From Cladosporium sp. IMV 00045 (taxonomy: Eukaryota; Ascomycota; Dothideomycetes; Cladosporiales; Cladosporiaceae), in NCBI GenBank assembly GCA_001931905.2, contig MSJI02000687.1, positions 1 through 64,000 on the forward strand: a stretch of 64,000 nt of DNA, in the 5' to 3' direction. Below the pieces are notes generated by a model. It had not been told where the DNA came from, ran no database searches, and saw nothing but the letters and a program-made list of their open reading frames with translations. Below are positions 22,847 through 35,100 of the stretch, one piece after another (position 1 is the stretch's first letter; each line of letters starts with the position of its first letter). A program made the position numbers and the translations under genes.

Positions 22847-24503
22847 TCACACGCTCTCAACACGACCGTCCGCGGCATTCTTCTCATCAACCGCAGCCTT
22901 GGTGGTGACGACCTCCTCACGGCGTTCAGCCAGAACAGCATCCAAAGTCTTGCGCTTCTGCCTCGCAAAGCCCTTAGCCGAAAACATGATATCCATATCC
23001 TCCAACTGCACGCCCTTAGTCTCCGGCAAGAAGAAATACGCAAAAGTCATGCCGCACACGACGGAAGTGCCGAAGAAGAGGAAGACGCCATACTCGATAT
23101 CCTCGATCATGTAAGGGGTGGAGTAAGCGATGATGAACTGGCCGAGCCACTGCGTGCAAGTGGTGAAGACCAGGCACACTTGGCGAACGGCGGTGGGGAA
23201 AGCCTCAGCGCAGAAGATCCAAGGGATGCCGTTCCACGAGATGGAGTAGAAGATGGCGAAGACGTAGATCATGATGATGGCGACGTAGGCGCCGGCGTCG
23301 CGGGGCGGTTCGGAGTTGAAAGAGTCGGACAGGCTGGAGTAGGCGCCGAGGTAGTACATGGCGAAGATGGCGCCGGCTGAGCCGACGAGCAGGGCTGGAC
23401 GACGGCCGAAACGGTCGACGATGAAGAAGACGAAGACCGCTGTGCCGGAGGCTTTGATGATGCCGAAGATGCCTGTGGCGAGAAGGCCGGTGTCGGTTCC
23501 GGTGAAACCGATCGATTCGACAATGACAGGGCTGTAGTAGTTGATCGCGTTGATGCCGGACAGGTTCTGAAGCATCATCATGGCCATGCCGGTCAGCAGT
23601 CTAGTCCTGGTGTTTGTGCTGAAGATCTCCTTGACCTTTGCGACGAAGCTGAGACCGACACCGGACATCTCACTCTCAAGCTGGCCGCGGATGATGTCGA
23701 TCTCCCAGTCGATATATTCGTGGTCTTCGGGGAGTTTGCGAATGTACGATAGCGTCTTGCGAACACGCTCCCATTTGCCCTTCTTGGCGAGGAAGCGAGG
23801 CGACTCGGGTTGGAAAGACATCAGAATCATGAGAAGGGCGCCGGGGATGAGTTGAATGCCGAAGGGGATTCGCCACTGTGTGTCACTGCTGCCGGAGATG
23901 TTTTGATTGACTCCGTAGTTGACCCAAAAGCCAGGGATCTGAGAGAACTGTAATAATATTTCGAAAATGCCAATGAGTCGTCCACGAATAGCTGGAGGGG
24001 ACGATTCAGAGATATAGACCGGGATGATGAGAGAAGATGCGCCGACACCGAGACCTGAGAAGGATCAGTGAGCTGTTCCAATTGACTTTGGTGCAATGAA
24101 ACCTACCAGTAAGAGCACGACCGGCGTAGATCATGCCCACTTGACCGGAAGAGGCAGTTTGGATGATAGCGCCGACATTGAAGATAAGACCACAGAGGAC
24201 CAAAGTCCACTTCATACCCAGACGTTCAACGGTAGGATAGCAGCCCAAGACACCGAAGAAACAGCCTGCTTGAAAGGTGCTGACAATATTCGCCCTCAAT
24301 GCAGCGAGGTCTGCATCAGCGTCTTCGAGGCCAAACCTCGCCTGGAAAGCCGGCAGTGACATCGTGCCACCGATGAAAGCAGAATCGTAGCCGAACATCG
24401 AACTCCCCATGGCGGCGGAGATGGCGAGGGCGTAGACACGCCAATTGTACACCTCGACGGGCGCCGGGTTGGCCGACAGATCTCTGGGGGCGAGGAACCC
24501 CAT
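22847..24503 (-). CDS. MFS quinate/sugar-type permease, 534 aa
   Basis: Two exons, 24503-24107 and 24054-22847, joined over a 52-nt intron; the join gives AGRALTGLGVGASSLIIPVYISE. It is a twelve-TM sugar-porter-family protein with the expected marks: YDSAFIGGTMSLPAF in TM1, GR..TG.GVG before TM4, PESPRFLAKKGK after TM6, GINAINYYSP in TM7, D.FGRRP between TM8 and TM9, and the closing PETKG. The N terminus and the YDSAFIGG form point to the quinate-permease branch (QutD-like) rather than hexose carriers; this is a judgement from sequence wording. It would act at the plasma membrane as a proton symporter. No quinate-catabolic gene lies beside it. Confidence 0.9.
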
Positions 24504-25420
24504 GGTTTGGTGAAGATTGTGGGGATGCTGGGGAAAGATGGGGTTGATGATCTGGGGGATTGGACGATCGTTCAAGTCATCAAGTGTTGCTCCGGAAGAT
24601 GTATCATATCTCTTTAAGGATGGAGGAAGAAGTCCAAACCATCGGGGAAAGACTCATCCCTCGATGCAAAAATAATCCCCCGCTCTGGTCGCCATGCCAA
24701 GTTGTTAGGCGACGCCTCCTCCTCGGTTAGGAAATGAAGGCCATGTTTCTTGGTTGCGGAGGTGGCTGTGGATTGCTTGACTTCTACTTCTCTTCCATGT
24801 GAGAATAGACTTCTTCCATGAATTCTAGACCTTTCAAGTCCTGATACAATACACAAACTTCAGGAGATAGAAGTTATTCAACCCAGCGACACTCCCACAA
24901 CATCGCAACACCAATCCACCCATTGATATCGCCAACCAGATCCGGTGCCAAGCACCTCGCCAAGTCAATGCCTCGGATATAAGTCAACAAGGTTGCATGC
25001 TCTCGCACATCCGCCATGTGTCGCCCAGAGGCTCTGCCACAGATGGCGCTTGGAGGCTTGCCTAGGCAAGTCTTCTATGGGAAGAATGAACATCCGCCTG
25101 TGAAGCAGTGTCATGCACCCCGGAAGAGGACAACCCATGGGGAACCCACGTGTGATCGTTCCCCCGGTCTGGAGCATTGAGGTCAAAGTCATGCAGGGCA
25201 GTTGCAGCGTGAATGTATATCCAAACGGCTGTGGTCTTGACTCGGATTCACTGCTTCCTGACTCGCCTGACTGGGCGTGTCTGGGCGGAGTCGGTTGAGG
25301 AAAGTGTTTCCTCTAGTAGGACCAAGCTTTTAAAGATTAGATTGGTAAGTATTTGAGACCTATCGCTATTATATTTTTGGAAGTGAGCATCGAACATGGA
25401 AGCCAGAACACCAGGCACGG
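24504..25420. other. Intergenic upstream of the 22847-24503 permease
   Basis: About 900 bases between two permease genes on the same strand. No convincing coding frame on either strand. It should contain the promoter of the 22847-24503 permease and the 3' end of the Dal5-like gene. Confidence 0.45.
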
Positions 25421-26981
25421 TCAAGGCACATAGATCCTCATCTCCTTCTCCCCGTTTATCACCCTACCCTTCCCCTCCCTCACCCGTCTATTATGAACCA
25501 CATATACAGCCTCCTGCAAAGCAGCAAGAGCGATACCAGCCGCCACGAGGAAACTCATATACAGCAGCCCGCATTCATACCTCGGAGCATCGCCGGCCTG
25601 GAAAAGCTGCGTGCCGACCATATTGCCCGTAATGGCGAACATGACCCACATGGCGATTGCGATGCTACGCTCGTTGGGCGAGTTGCAGTTTAGCTGGACC
25701 CCTTGTTGAATGTCAGCCGGTTGCTCACCTCGACTTCAAGAATGAATGTAAAGTATGGCAAGACTTGCAAGTATTATGAATGGGATGATATCCCACAGCA
25801 AAAGCATTCACAGCCGTCCAAAGGCCCACACGACCCCAACGACCGAGAACCGGCTGGACCGATCTCGCGACAACAAGAGTGACCAGATAACAAACTTGCG
25901 CGACCATGACGTAGCCACCGCGCCGATTCGTGCGATCGCTCAGACGCGCAAAGAAGAAAACAACAAGCAAAGCGAGCGTAGCGCCCACAGCGGCGAGGGC
26001 GTTTGCGGCGACGCGCTCGAAGCCGAGGTCCACGAAGATGGAGGGCGTGTAAGTCATGAGGGGCGTCCAGGTGGAGAAGACGCAGAAGGTAGAAAGGAGA
26101 GAGGGCCAGCGTTTGTAGTGCAGGATGGTGGCGCGGATGAGGGGCCAGGGGATGGATTTTGATGGGGTTGGGTCGTCGCTTTTCTCGGGCGAGTCGTTTG
26201 CGAGGCGGGTTTGGAGGATGCATTGGTCTTGTTTGGTGAAAGTGATGAGACCGCGGGAGAGAAGTGGACGAGGCGCAGTCGGTGAGCCGGGTAAGAGGAG
26301 AAGGAGCAGGATACCGACTAACATGGTAAAAGCACCCTCTAGCAGGAAAATCCATTGCCAGCCCTTCAGGCCCTGTTTGCCGTCGAGTAGTAAGACACCG
26401 GATGCCAGAATAGGACTCAAAGCATTGCCGCCGAACATGCCGAAGAAAAAGATGGCGACGCGAGTGCTCAGCTCCCGCTTCTGGTACCAAGTTGATAAAG
26501 TGAAGATAGAGCCAGGGATATACCCAGCTTCCGCAAGCCCAAGGACACTCCTCACGACTAGAAACCCCTTCCGATTCCTAACAAGCACCTGCAGCGTGGC
26601 AATAAGCCCGAAGACAAGCACTTGTGAAGCAATCCATTTCCGCGGTCCAAGTCTCTGCAAGATTAGATTGAATGGTATCTCCAGGAGGACGATCCCAAGG
26701 AACATCATCTGGTTGCCCAGATTGACGGTGCTTTGGTCGATGTTGATGTCTTCCATCAGACCTCCCGTGAGGGCGCTTGCGAGGTTCATACGGTCGAGTT
26801 GGAAGACGAGCAAGCCTAGACAGAGGAGTGGGAGGACGGTCAGATCGGCCTTGAAAAGGGCCTTCTTCTCGTCGGAGGGGTGCCATTTCGAGGATGTGTT
26901 GCCGGAGACTTCGCTGGTTTCCGTGGTTGGGCTGCTTGTTTGCTTCTCGACTTGACCGGCTTCAGTGGTTGGATTGAACAT
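25421..26981 (-). CDS. MFS permease, Dal5/anion:cation symporter family, 497 aa
   Basis: Two exons, 26981-25769 and 25701-25421. The intron between them (25768-25702) begins GCAAGT and ends AACAAG, so it is a GC-AG intron. Only this join gives the conserved HPIHNTWVQLN. Start chosen at MFNPTTEAGQVEKQ, since the frame upstream looks non-coding. The cytosolic leader is hydrophilic and followed by about twelve TM segments with the family marks FQLDRMNLASAL, LPLLCLGLLVFQ, GLAEAGYIPGSIFTLSTWY, and the C-terminal NSPNERSIAIAMWVMF. Members import allantoate, nicotinate, pantothenate or other organic anions across the plasma membrane; the substrate here cannot be told. Confidence 0.88.
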
Positions 26982-28068
26982 TTCGTAGGGGCAAGCTGAG
27001 GGATCATATGGTACAGGAGATACTATACGAGACTTACCGATACTCGACAAACGAAGAAGACGAGGTCTACTGTGCGACACCTTGATGGCCAATCTTCCGA
27101 AGCAAAGCGTATGATTCCACGAAATCATCCTTTGCTTCTCAAAGCATGTGAAGGCGTCTGTGTGATCCACACGAGAGAGGAAATGTTGTCTTGCGTTAGC
27201 TTCATCACGTACTGCGCGTATGCCACTCATTCAGCACGCTGCATCTCATGTCATCAGTTGGCCGGGGTGCGCGAAATAGCCACGCCTCGATGATCGTTGC
27301 GGCGATCCGGGGTACGACAGAGCAAGCACGATAGGATTCATGTCTTCACTGATCTGCGTGGCATTTTGATTGAGATGGCAGCTCATGGGCGAATGTTGTA
27401 GATGTGGTATGCAGAGGAGGGAAAGTTCATGTACTATGTAGGCATTGACTTCAGCCTGACAGCCGGAATCGCGGAGACAGGGCCGAGGGCTGTGGATGAT
27501 GCCAGGCTGGTGGTGATGCCTAGATCGTTCCAGATGGCCGATCGACATTCCTGTGGCAGTACATGTAGTCTTGTCGGGTGATCGATGTATCGAATTGCTG
27601 TAGACCATTGACTATCATCAATTCAATGAGCATAGTCATCTGTCAGTGAGGTGGTTAATGAATCAATTGATTATCGAGAAATTGATTGATGCATTTCGAA
27701 TGGTGGGGGAAAGTAGAAGTAAATTCCGCTTGGCCTTCTGGATGGTACGCGGCATCAGCATCAGCATCAGCATCATCATCATCATCATCAGGGGGCACTT
27801 CCTCCTTCGACATCGCCCCAGATCTCTCCCTCAACACACACAACACACGTCAGCCTTGTCGCATGGCCCCCGTAACGGTCAAACCCACTATCTTCTCTTC
27901 CTCTTGATGATTGATTAACATATTATTATTCAACTCCACATTCTCTCTTCACGTCTCGCTCTCTATATGCCTCTGCCTCAGCACCGCTAGCCCAGCCCGC
28001 CCGCCAGCTGTCTCATGTCCGCCATCATCGCGTCCTGATTCAGCCCTCCCCTCGACAGCAGCCACACC
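26982..28068. promoter_or_regulatory. Divergent intergenic region with a microsatellite
   Basis: About 1.1 kb between the start codons of the Dal5-like permease (minus) and the GT25-like gene (plus). It carries a (GCATCA)n(TCA)n microsatellite at 27753-27791. Frames through that repeat give only Ser/Ala or Asp/Ala runs and are not genes. Confidence 0.5.
27753..27791. repeat. Microsatellite (CATCAG/CAT)n
   Basis: Three CATCAG-type hexamers lead into a pure run of CAT trinucleotides, 39 bases in all, about 280 bases upstream of the ATG at 28069. Confidence 0.75.
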
Positions 28069-29256
28069 ATGCTCGCCTCGCGCGCCTCAAGGCTGCCCCC
28101 TCTCTACCTCCTGCTCGCCGTCGGCCTGATCACCATCTTCCTCTACTACCACCACGGCGCCTCCAGCGCCTACAAACCGCGCTTTCCTGTCGCCAACTAC
28201 CCCACCGGCGTCGCATCCGCGACAAATGCGACTCTTGGATTCGGTGGCCTTTGGGCCGTCTCAGGTCCTGGATCTCCAAGGAGAAATCGCTTGGAACAGG
28301 CGGCTGCAGCGACTGGCCTTGAGTTGACCGTCCCGACGCAACCGACGTGGTCCGACGAGGATGTCGAGAACTTCAAGTGGCCCAACAAGAGCGAGTCCGA
28401 GGTGACGACTGGCACCGTGAAGGCATGGCTGAGCCACCACGTAGTGCTGAAAGAGTTTCTGAAGTCGGGACAAGAGACGGCCTTGATATTCGAGGACGAC
28501 ATCGACTGGGACATCCGCCTCAAATCCGTCCAGGTGCCTCTGGCGCAACGCGCCGCGCGCTCGCTCGGCAAGACCAAGTCGATCGACTCCTCCGTCTACC
28601 CATGGGGATCGCCCAAGGACTGGGATCTCCTCTACCTGGGCCATTGCGGCGACTACCTCAACATGCTCACGAAGGGTGTCGGAGTCGGCCATCACCACCC
28701 TTCAGACCTGGAGAAGCTGAAGCATGTTCTGTACGAGGACCCGACCATGCTCAACCGCACCGACCTCCACCCTTACACCGCCTCTTTCCTCACAGCTCTG
28801 ACCGTCCCCGAACAAACGCGCGTCTTCCACCACTCCGTCTGGCCACTCTGCACTTTCGGCTACGCCATCACGCGCTACACAGCGCAGCGCCTTCTCCAAG
28901 ACCTCGCGCCGGCCAAGGAAGACATCAAAAAGCACATCACCGCCTACGACGCCGCGATCCTGACAGCGTGCCGCGACAACCACATCCTGTGCTACACGCT
29001 GCAGCCGGAACTCTTCCACCACATGGAAGGCGAGAGCCTGATCGCCGGCGAAGAGAAAGACCCCGTACCCCGACCGCCCGTCGACGCAGCAGGTCTGGAA
29101 CAAGTCAAATGGCGCAAAGAGACGAGCAACATCGGCTGCGGGTTCTGGTCGGGAGAATTCTATCACGATGGCGACCAGTCGAAGTTGGCCTATGTACAAA
29201 ACGAGGTGATCGCGAAGGGCCAATGTTTGAAGCCGGAGCCTGTTAGAGAGACGTGA
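28069..29256 (+). CDS. Glycosyltransferase family 25-like protein, 395 aa
   Basis: Single-exon gene. A type II membrane anchor (LPPLYLLLAVGLITIFLYY, residues about 9-27) points to the Golgi or ER lumen. The catalytic part has GSPRRNRLEQAAAATGLE near the start, then KAWLSHHVVLKEFLKSG, the acidic motif IFEDDIDWD (about residues 140-148), WDLLYLGHCGDY and GYAITRYTAQRLL. These are typical of GT25, the LPS/collagen beta-galactosyltransferase family that has many fungal members of unknown acceptor. The enzyme probably transfers a sugar, perhaps galactose, to a cell-surface glycan or glycoprotein; donor and acceptor are not visible. Confidence 0.85.
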   Translation: MLASRASRLPPLYLLLAVGLITIFLYYHHGASSAYKPRFPVANYPTGVASATNATLGFGGLWAVSGPGSPRRNRLEQAAAATGLELTVPTQPTWSDEDVENFKWPNKSESEVTTGTVKAWLSHHVVLKEFLKSGQETALIFEDDIDWDIRLKSVQVPLAQRAARSLGKTKSIDSSVYPWGSPKDWDLLYLGHCGDYLNMLTKGVGVGHHHPSDLEKLKHVLYEDPTMLNRTDLHPYTASFLTALTVPEQTRVFHHSVWPLCTFGYAITRYTAQRLLQDLAPAKEDIKKHITAYDAAILTACRDNHILCYTLQPELFHHMEGESLIAGEEKDPVPRPPVDAAGLEQVKWRKETSNIGCGFWSGEFYHDGDQSKLAYVQNEVIAKGQCLKPEPVRET

Positions 29257-29811
29257 GGAGGTTTTCTGGGTTTTTTTCCATGTCTGGTTCATGCTGTAAG
29301 AGGAGGTGACGATATCCAAGTCGGGGGGTTTGCCGGGATTCTTTTGAGCGTTCAATTGCGATACAACTTGCTCACGAGCATTGACTGGGGGTTTCTTTTT
29401 TTGGCGGCGTCGTGTTTATTTCCTTTCTGGAGGAACAAGGGTTTGAGGAAGAGGGTGCAAGGGAGATGGAATGTGCAGTGTCTATCACGCTTTGTATATC
29501 CGAACATTCACATACATCCGTCTTTCTATACAAACTGCTTCGTTTTCTTCTTGGAATTACCGACTTGATGATCACCACATACATGTACGGTAGAAGGTGA
29601 CAAGATCAATGTCAGGTATCTCACCATCAATCGATCAGGGTCTGGCTCGGCTTGCGGCTCAGCATTCGGCGACACTAAAATAAAAAAATCCGGGGATGAA
29701 AAATATCGGCCCATCGATTGCATTCGCCTTCGCCCGCTTATTGTTATATCCTCTCTTTCTCTCCATCTTCCCTTTCTCTTTACCCAAAAACGTAAAATAA
29801 AAAAATATATC
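29257..29811. other. Intergenic between GT25-like and DBP3 genes
   Basis: About 555 bases, AT-rich towards the DBP3 start. The CT-rich tract followed by an A-rich leader just before 29812 is a common form of promoter for highly expressed fungal housekeeping genes. No gene seen. Confidence 0.45.
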
Positions 29812-31713
29812 ATGGCGAAGCGACTTCACGAAGACGTCGCCGACGCCGACGCCGCCCTCAAAGCCGAGCGCGCCGCAAAGAAATCCAAGAAGCAGAAGCT
29901 CGCCGCCGTCTCCAACGATGCCGCCGAAGAGAGGACGGGCGAGAACGTGTCCAAGGAGGCCAGAAAGGCGCTGAAGCGCGCGAAGAAGGAAACCGAGAAG
30001 GCCGCCGAGCCTGAAATTGCCGATGCGACTGAGAGTGCTGAGGAGGCTGCGAAGAGGGAGAAGAAGGCTTTGAAGCGCGCGAAGAAAGAGGCGGAGAAAG
30101 CTGCTGCTGCGAAGGACGCCGCGGGCAGTGTGGAAGAGGGCACTGGCGACAGCGACGCTGCTGCGAAGGCGGAGAAGAAAGCGGCCAAAGCTGCTGAGAA
30201 GGCGGCGAAGAAGGCCGCGAAGGCCGGCGGCGTGAGCGCAAAGGCGTCCGACAGCGAGGCCGTCGTCGAGAAGACCACCGCCGCCTCGCCTACTGGATAC
30301 GTCGAGCACGCCGAGCTCACCGGTCTGCCTCAGTCCGAGATCGACGCTTTCCTCAAGGAGAAGATGATCACCATCGATGCGAAAGAGCCTCTGCGCCCGC
30401 TCACCTCGTTCAAGTACTTGCCTGTGACGGACGAGAGGCAACGCGAGCCCTTCAAGAACTTCCAGACGCCCACGCCCATTCAGGCCGCGGCATGGCCGCA
30501 TCTGTTCGCTTTCAAGGACGTGGTCGGTGTCGCTGAGACTGGATCTGGCAAGACGCTGGCTTTCGGCGTGCCCTGCGTTTCCCGCCTGAGCGCGCAGTCT
30601 CCCAAGGAGCGCAAGAACATCAAGGCTTGCATCGTCAGCCCTACACGCGAGTTGGCCGTGCAGATCCACGACGAGCTCGCGAAGCTCTCCAAGCCCTACA
30701 ACATCAAAATCGCAGTCGTGTACGGCGGTGTGCCCAAGGATGCGCAGCGCGCGGAGATGAGCGGCGCGAACATCATCGTCGCCACCCCCGGCCGTCTGAA
30801 CGACTACATCCAAGAAGGCTCCATCGACCTCTCGCACGTCGAGCACATGATCCTCGACGAAGCCGACCGCATGTTGGACAAGGGATTCGAGCAGGAGATC
30901 CGCAAGATCATCTCCACGACGCCCACGACGGGCAAGCAGACGGTCATGTTCACCGCCACCTGGCCTCCTAGCGTGCGCGACCTCGCGGCGACGTTCATGT
31001 CCAACCCCGTCAAAGTCACCGTCGGCGACAACCCTACGGGCGAGCTGCGCGCCAACACCCGCATCACGCAAGAAGTCGAAGTGATGGAGCAGCACGACAA
31101 GCAAAACCGCTTGATCGACCTGCTGAAACAAAACCAATCCGGCAAGAACAAAGACGACCGCATTCTGGTCTTCTGCCTGTACAAGAAAGAAGCGACGCGC
31201 ATCGAAGAGACCATCCGCCGCCGCGGCTTCAAGGTCGGCGGTATCCACGGCGATCTGCCCCAGCAGAAGCGCACCGAGTCTCTCGAGGCTTTCAAGCGCG
31301 GCCAGGTCCCCATCCTGGTCGCCACCGACGTCGCCGCTCGCGGTCTCGACATTCCCAACGTCAGACTCGTCATCAACGTCACCTTCCCTCTCACGGCGGA
31401 AGACTACGTGCACCGTATTGGTCGGTAAGTCAAACAATCAACCTCCACCAAAAGAAAAAATCAGCCAGACTAACACTCCCCTCCCAGAACCGGCCGCGCC
31501 GGCACATCCGGCCGTGCAATCACCTTCTTCGGTGAAGCAGAGAAGCACCTGGCAGGCGCGCTGGTCAACGTGCTGAAAGCGGCCAACCAGCCCGTGCCGG
31601 AGGCGTTGATGAAGTACGGCACGACGGTGAAGAAGAAGGGCCACGAGGCGTACGGCGCTTTCTACAAGGATACGTCGGATATGAAGCAGGCGACTAAGAT
31701 TACGTTTGATTAG
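29812..31713 (+). CDS. DBP3: ATP-dependent RNA helicase Dbp3-like (DEAD box), 612 aa
   Basis: Two exons, 29812-31424 and 31488-31713; the 63-nt intron falls inside motif VI (HRIGR|TGRAG), a frequent place in fungal Dbp3 genes. A Lys/Ala/Glu-rich N-terminal tail of about 160 residues, with KKSKK and RAKKE repeats, should serve nucleolar targeting and RNA binding. The helicase core has Q-motif [35 protein letters not shown] (ILDEADRML), a TAT motif (FTATWPP, where SAT is usual), [12 protein letters not shown] and HRIGRTGRAG. FTATWP together with the Lys/Ala-rich tail marks the Dbp3 group. Yeast Dbp3 helps process pre-rRNA for the 60S subunit. Confidence 0.93.
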
Positions 31714-32124
31714 ATCTTGTGACTAGTTTTGTTGTTCATACATTGGTTTTGTTTGGGGTTGGGCGTTCCTTGTAAGATTTGGCGTTATTGTCTGTCTGTC
31801 TGTCTAAAAGTAGGGGGGTCGCGCGGATAGATTCTTGTGATACAATATAAAAGCGCATAATTTTACGGTCTGAAGGAAAGATTGTCTCCCATGGCGGCGG
31901 TCGATACAATGTTCTCATCCCTCATCATTTGGAGCAGTGTGCGGATTCAATCGTCTGAGAAGGGCTTGCATTGTATTGAAATGCATCGATAGAAACCGCT
32001 TCCGCCGAGCCAGCAGCTTCAAGAGCGAATATGATGAGCCATGAATCCCATACAGTAATAACACAAGAGCGGAGGAAGTAAACGTCAACAAAAGAAACCC
32101 CCTCCCAAGCCCTCAACATATCCC
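31714..32124. other. 3' intergenic region with a short TGTC repeat
   Basis: About 410 bases between the converging DBP3 and ABC-transporter genes. A (TGTC)4 tract lies at 31789-31805. No gene seen. Confidence 0.5.
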
Positions 32125-35100
32125 TCAAGCAGCACCACCCAAATCCTGCTCCCTAACAAACTGGCTATACCTCCCCTTCCTCGCCAACAACTCCGCATGC
32201 GAGCCACTCTCCACGAGTTTACCCGCCTGCAGCACGAAAATCCTATCCGCCTTCTGAATCGTGCTCAAGCGATGCGCAACCGCGACCGTCGTCCTACCCT
32301 TCGACGCACGATCCAGCGCTTCCTGCACCAAATGCTCAGACTCCGAGTCAAGCGCGCTGGTGGCCTCGTCGAGCAGCAAGATTTTCGGATTGCGCAGCAG
32401 CGTGCGCGCGATGGCGATGCGCTGCCTCTGGCCGCCGGAGAGCTGCACGCCCTTATTCCCTAAGGCGGTATTGTAGCCTTCCGGGAGGGAGGAGATGAGG
32501 CTGTCGATGTTGGCGTCGCGGCAGGCCTGCGCAATGCGGTCGTCGGTGACTTCTTCTTTAAGAGGCAAGCCCATGAGTAAATTATCGCGAATGGAGCCGG
32601 AGAAGAGGACGGGTTCTTGGGCGACGACGGAGAGTTGGGTGCGCAGGGTGTGGGCGTTGAGGGATTCAAGGTCGGTGCCGTCGATGAGGATGGTGCCGGA
32701 GGTGGGGTGGTAGAGGCGGGATGTGAGGCTTATGACGGTGGACTTGCCGCAGCCGGAGTGGCCGACGAGGGCGACGAAGCTGCCGGCGGGAATGTCGAGG
32801 GTGAGGTCGGAGAGGACGGTGGCGGAGCGGCCGGGGTAGGAGAAGTGGACGTTTTGGAGCTGGATGTGGCCTGTCAAGGGTTTCTCGGGGGAGGAGTTTG
32901 GAGGTGGGTGCGATTGATCTTCGGTGGTGTCTGTGCTGAGGAGTTCGATGAGTCTTTCGGCGGCGACTCGTGTCTTGGTGATGTCGGGACCGAAACCGAA
33001 GAAGTTGGCGGCGGATTGGGCGCCGAAGATGACGGCCGTGAGACCTGGTTCGGGTTGTTAGAAACAAGGACCGTTGGGGGATTGTACTTCAGGATGACTT
33101 ACAGATGAAGAACTGTTGAGGACCATACTCGCCAGAGCCAATTAGTCGGCCGCCATACCAAAAGACGAGCGCGAAGATCAGGAATTGCGACGCCTGTGAC
33201 ATGGCATAGAAGAGCGAAGACAGAATCACCCACTTCATGCTCTTCTGTTCGGCATCCACGAGCTGATCATGGTAGCTGTGCCAAACCGTCATCTCCTTCG
33301 AAAGTGATGCGACAGTCCTAATGCCAGAAACGTACTCCGAGGCAGACGCTGCTGATTCCTCAAAAGTTTTCTTTGCCATGACCTGGAACCTGGATAGAAG
33401 AGACACCCTGACGAAACCACTGACCAGAATGACAGGCACTACTGAAATGCAAACCAAAGCTAGCTTCCACCCGATAGCAAGGGCGAGAATCATGCCACCG
33501 AACAGCGTGACGGCACCATCGATCAAGGTACCAAGGGTCGCTCCAGAAATACCAGAAGCATTGTCTGGCTCCGTCGAAAGCATGGAAGTCAATGCACCAG
33601 CCGAATGGGAGGAAGTGTCGAACCACTCAGCTTCCTGCTTCAAGATGAAGTCGAAAATCGTCGTCCTGAGCCTGGAAGTCAACTTTGCAGAAGCGATGCC
33701 GAAGACAAGACCTCGACCTGCGAGAGCCAAAAGCGCCACGAAACCCACAAGCAGATACATGCCTGCCCAGAAGTTGATAGATTGCTCTATCATTTGTGGG
33801 ATGACGATGGCAAAGATAGATTTGGCGAACAACACGGCGCCAACAGGCTGGACCATGCCTGATATAGCTGAAAGTGCGCATCCGATGAGGAGGAGCCATT
33901 TCTCCTGTCTGTTGTAGTGGTAAAGGAACTTCATGATGTCCCACCAGGAGTACTTTTTCTTGTCGTCTTCTTCGTAAGGCTCGTCGCCTTTCTCTGGATC
34001 TTCCACGGATCGGCTGGTGGAGGCTCTTCGAAGAAGTGATGCACCCTTACTGCGGCTCTTGGTCAAAGACAGCTCCACTTCGTCGGCTTCAATTGCGGCC
34101 TCTTTTTCGAGATCTTGTTTCGTTTCGCTGGTATCTTGTGAAAGAGCCTGGGCATCGACGAGCTTCTTGTAAGTTCCACCTTGGGCAAGCAATTCTGTGT
34201 GGGTGCCTTGCTCGACCACCTGTCCGCCAAGGATGACAGCGATTGAGTCGGCATCGCGGATAGTCGACAAGCGGTGGGCAATCATAATGGTAGTGCGGTG
34301 GCGGCTTGCTTCCTTGATGGCGGCTTGTACGTATCGTTCACTCTCGGTGTCAAGGGCGGAGGTTGCCTCGTCGAACAGAAGAATCTTTGGGTCAGAGACG
34401 AGAGCACGGGCAATCGCAATGCGCTGTCGCTGTCCACCTGATAGAAGCACGCCACGCTCGCCAACCAAAGTGTCATAACATTGTGGAAGCTTCGCTACGA
34501 ATTCGTGCGCATACGCTTGTTTGGCAGATTCGTGGACGGCGTCGGTGATTTGCTGCTCAGTCATCTCTTTCCGCTTGACCTCCGACAGGCCAAATGCAAT
34601 GTTGTCGCGAACGCTGAGGCTGAATAGTGTAGGTTCTTGGCTTACCACGGAGATCTGTCGACGCAAGCTATTGATGTTGTAGTCCGTGATTGGGATGCCG
34701 TCGATCGTGATGGTGCCTTCGACGATGTTGTAGAAACGCTGTAGCAGTCCAACAATAGTCGACTTGCCGCCACCACTAGGTCCTACTAGAGCAGTCGTTT
34801 TTCCGGCTGGTACATGGAGATCACAGTCATTCAAAGCGTTTGTGCTTATCCTAGACGGATAAACGTGGCGCACATTCTTGAGGTTGACGTCGCCTTCGAT
34901 CTTGCTAGCATCCAAGCCTTCGGTGTCAGATGAGTCTATCGGCGACGGTCTGTCTATGAAGCGAAAAATAGTCGCAGCGGAAGCAGTGCCCGTGTTGAAA
35001 GCTTGGAAGTTGGGCGCCATCATCGCCACTGAGAAGGAGCCGGTCATGACCGCAAACAATGTGATAATAATGACAGTGATGTCAACAGTGCCCTCATTCT

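Noticed and set aside
27753..27791. Possible Asp/Ala- or Ser/Ala-repeat protein
   Set aside because: These readings only translate the intergenic CAT/CATCAG microsatellite.
28347..29246. 299-codon plus-strand frame within the GT25-like gene
   Set aside because: Arg/Pro/His-rich out-of-frame reading of the GT25-like coding sequence.
29659..31437. 592-codon minus-strand frame opposite DBP3
   Set aside because: It is the shadow of the Lys/Ala/Glu-rich, GC-biased DBP3 coding strand; its content (long Leu/Arg/Asp runs) mirrors that and matches no family.
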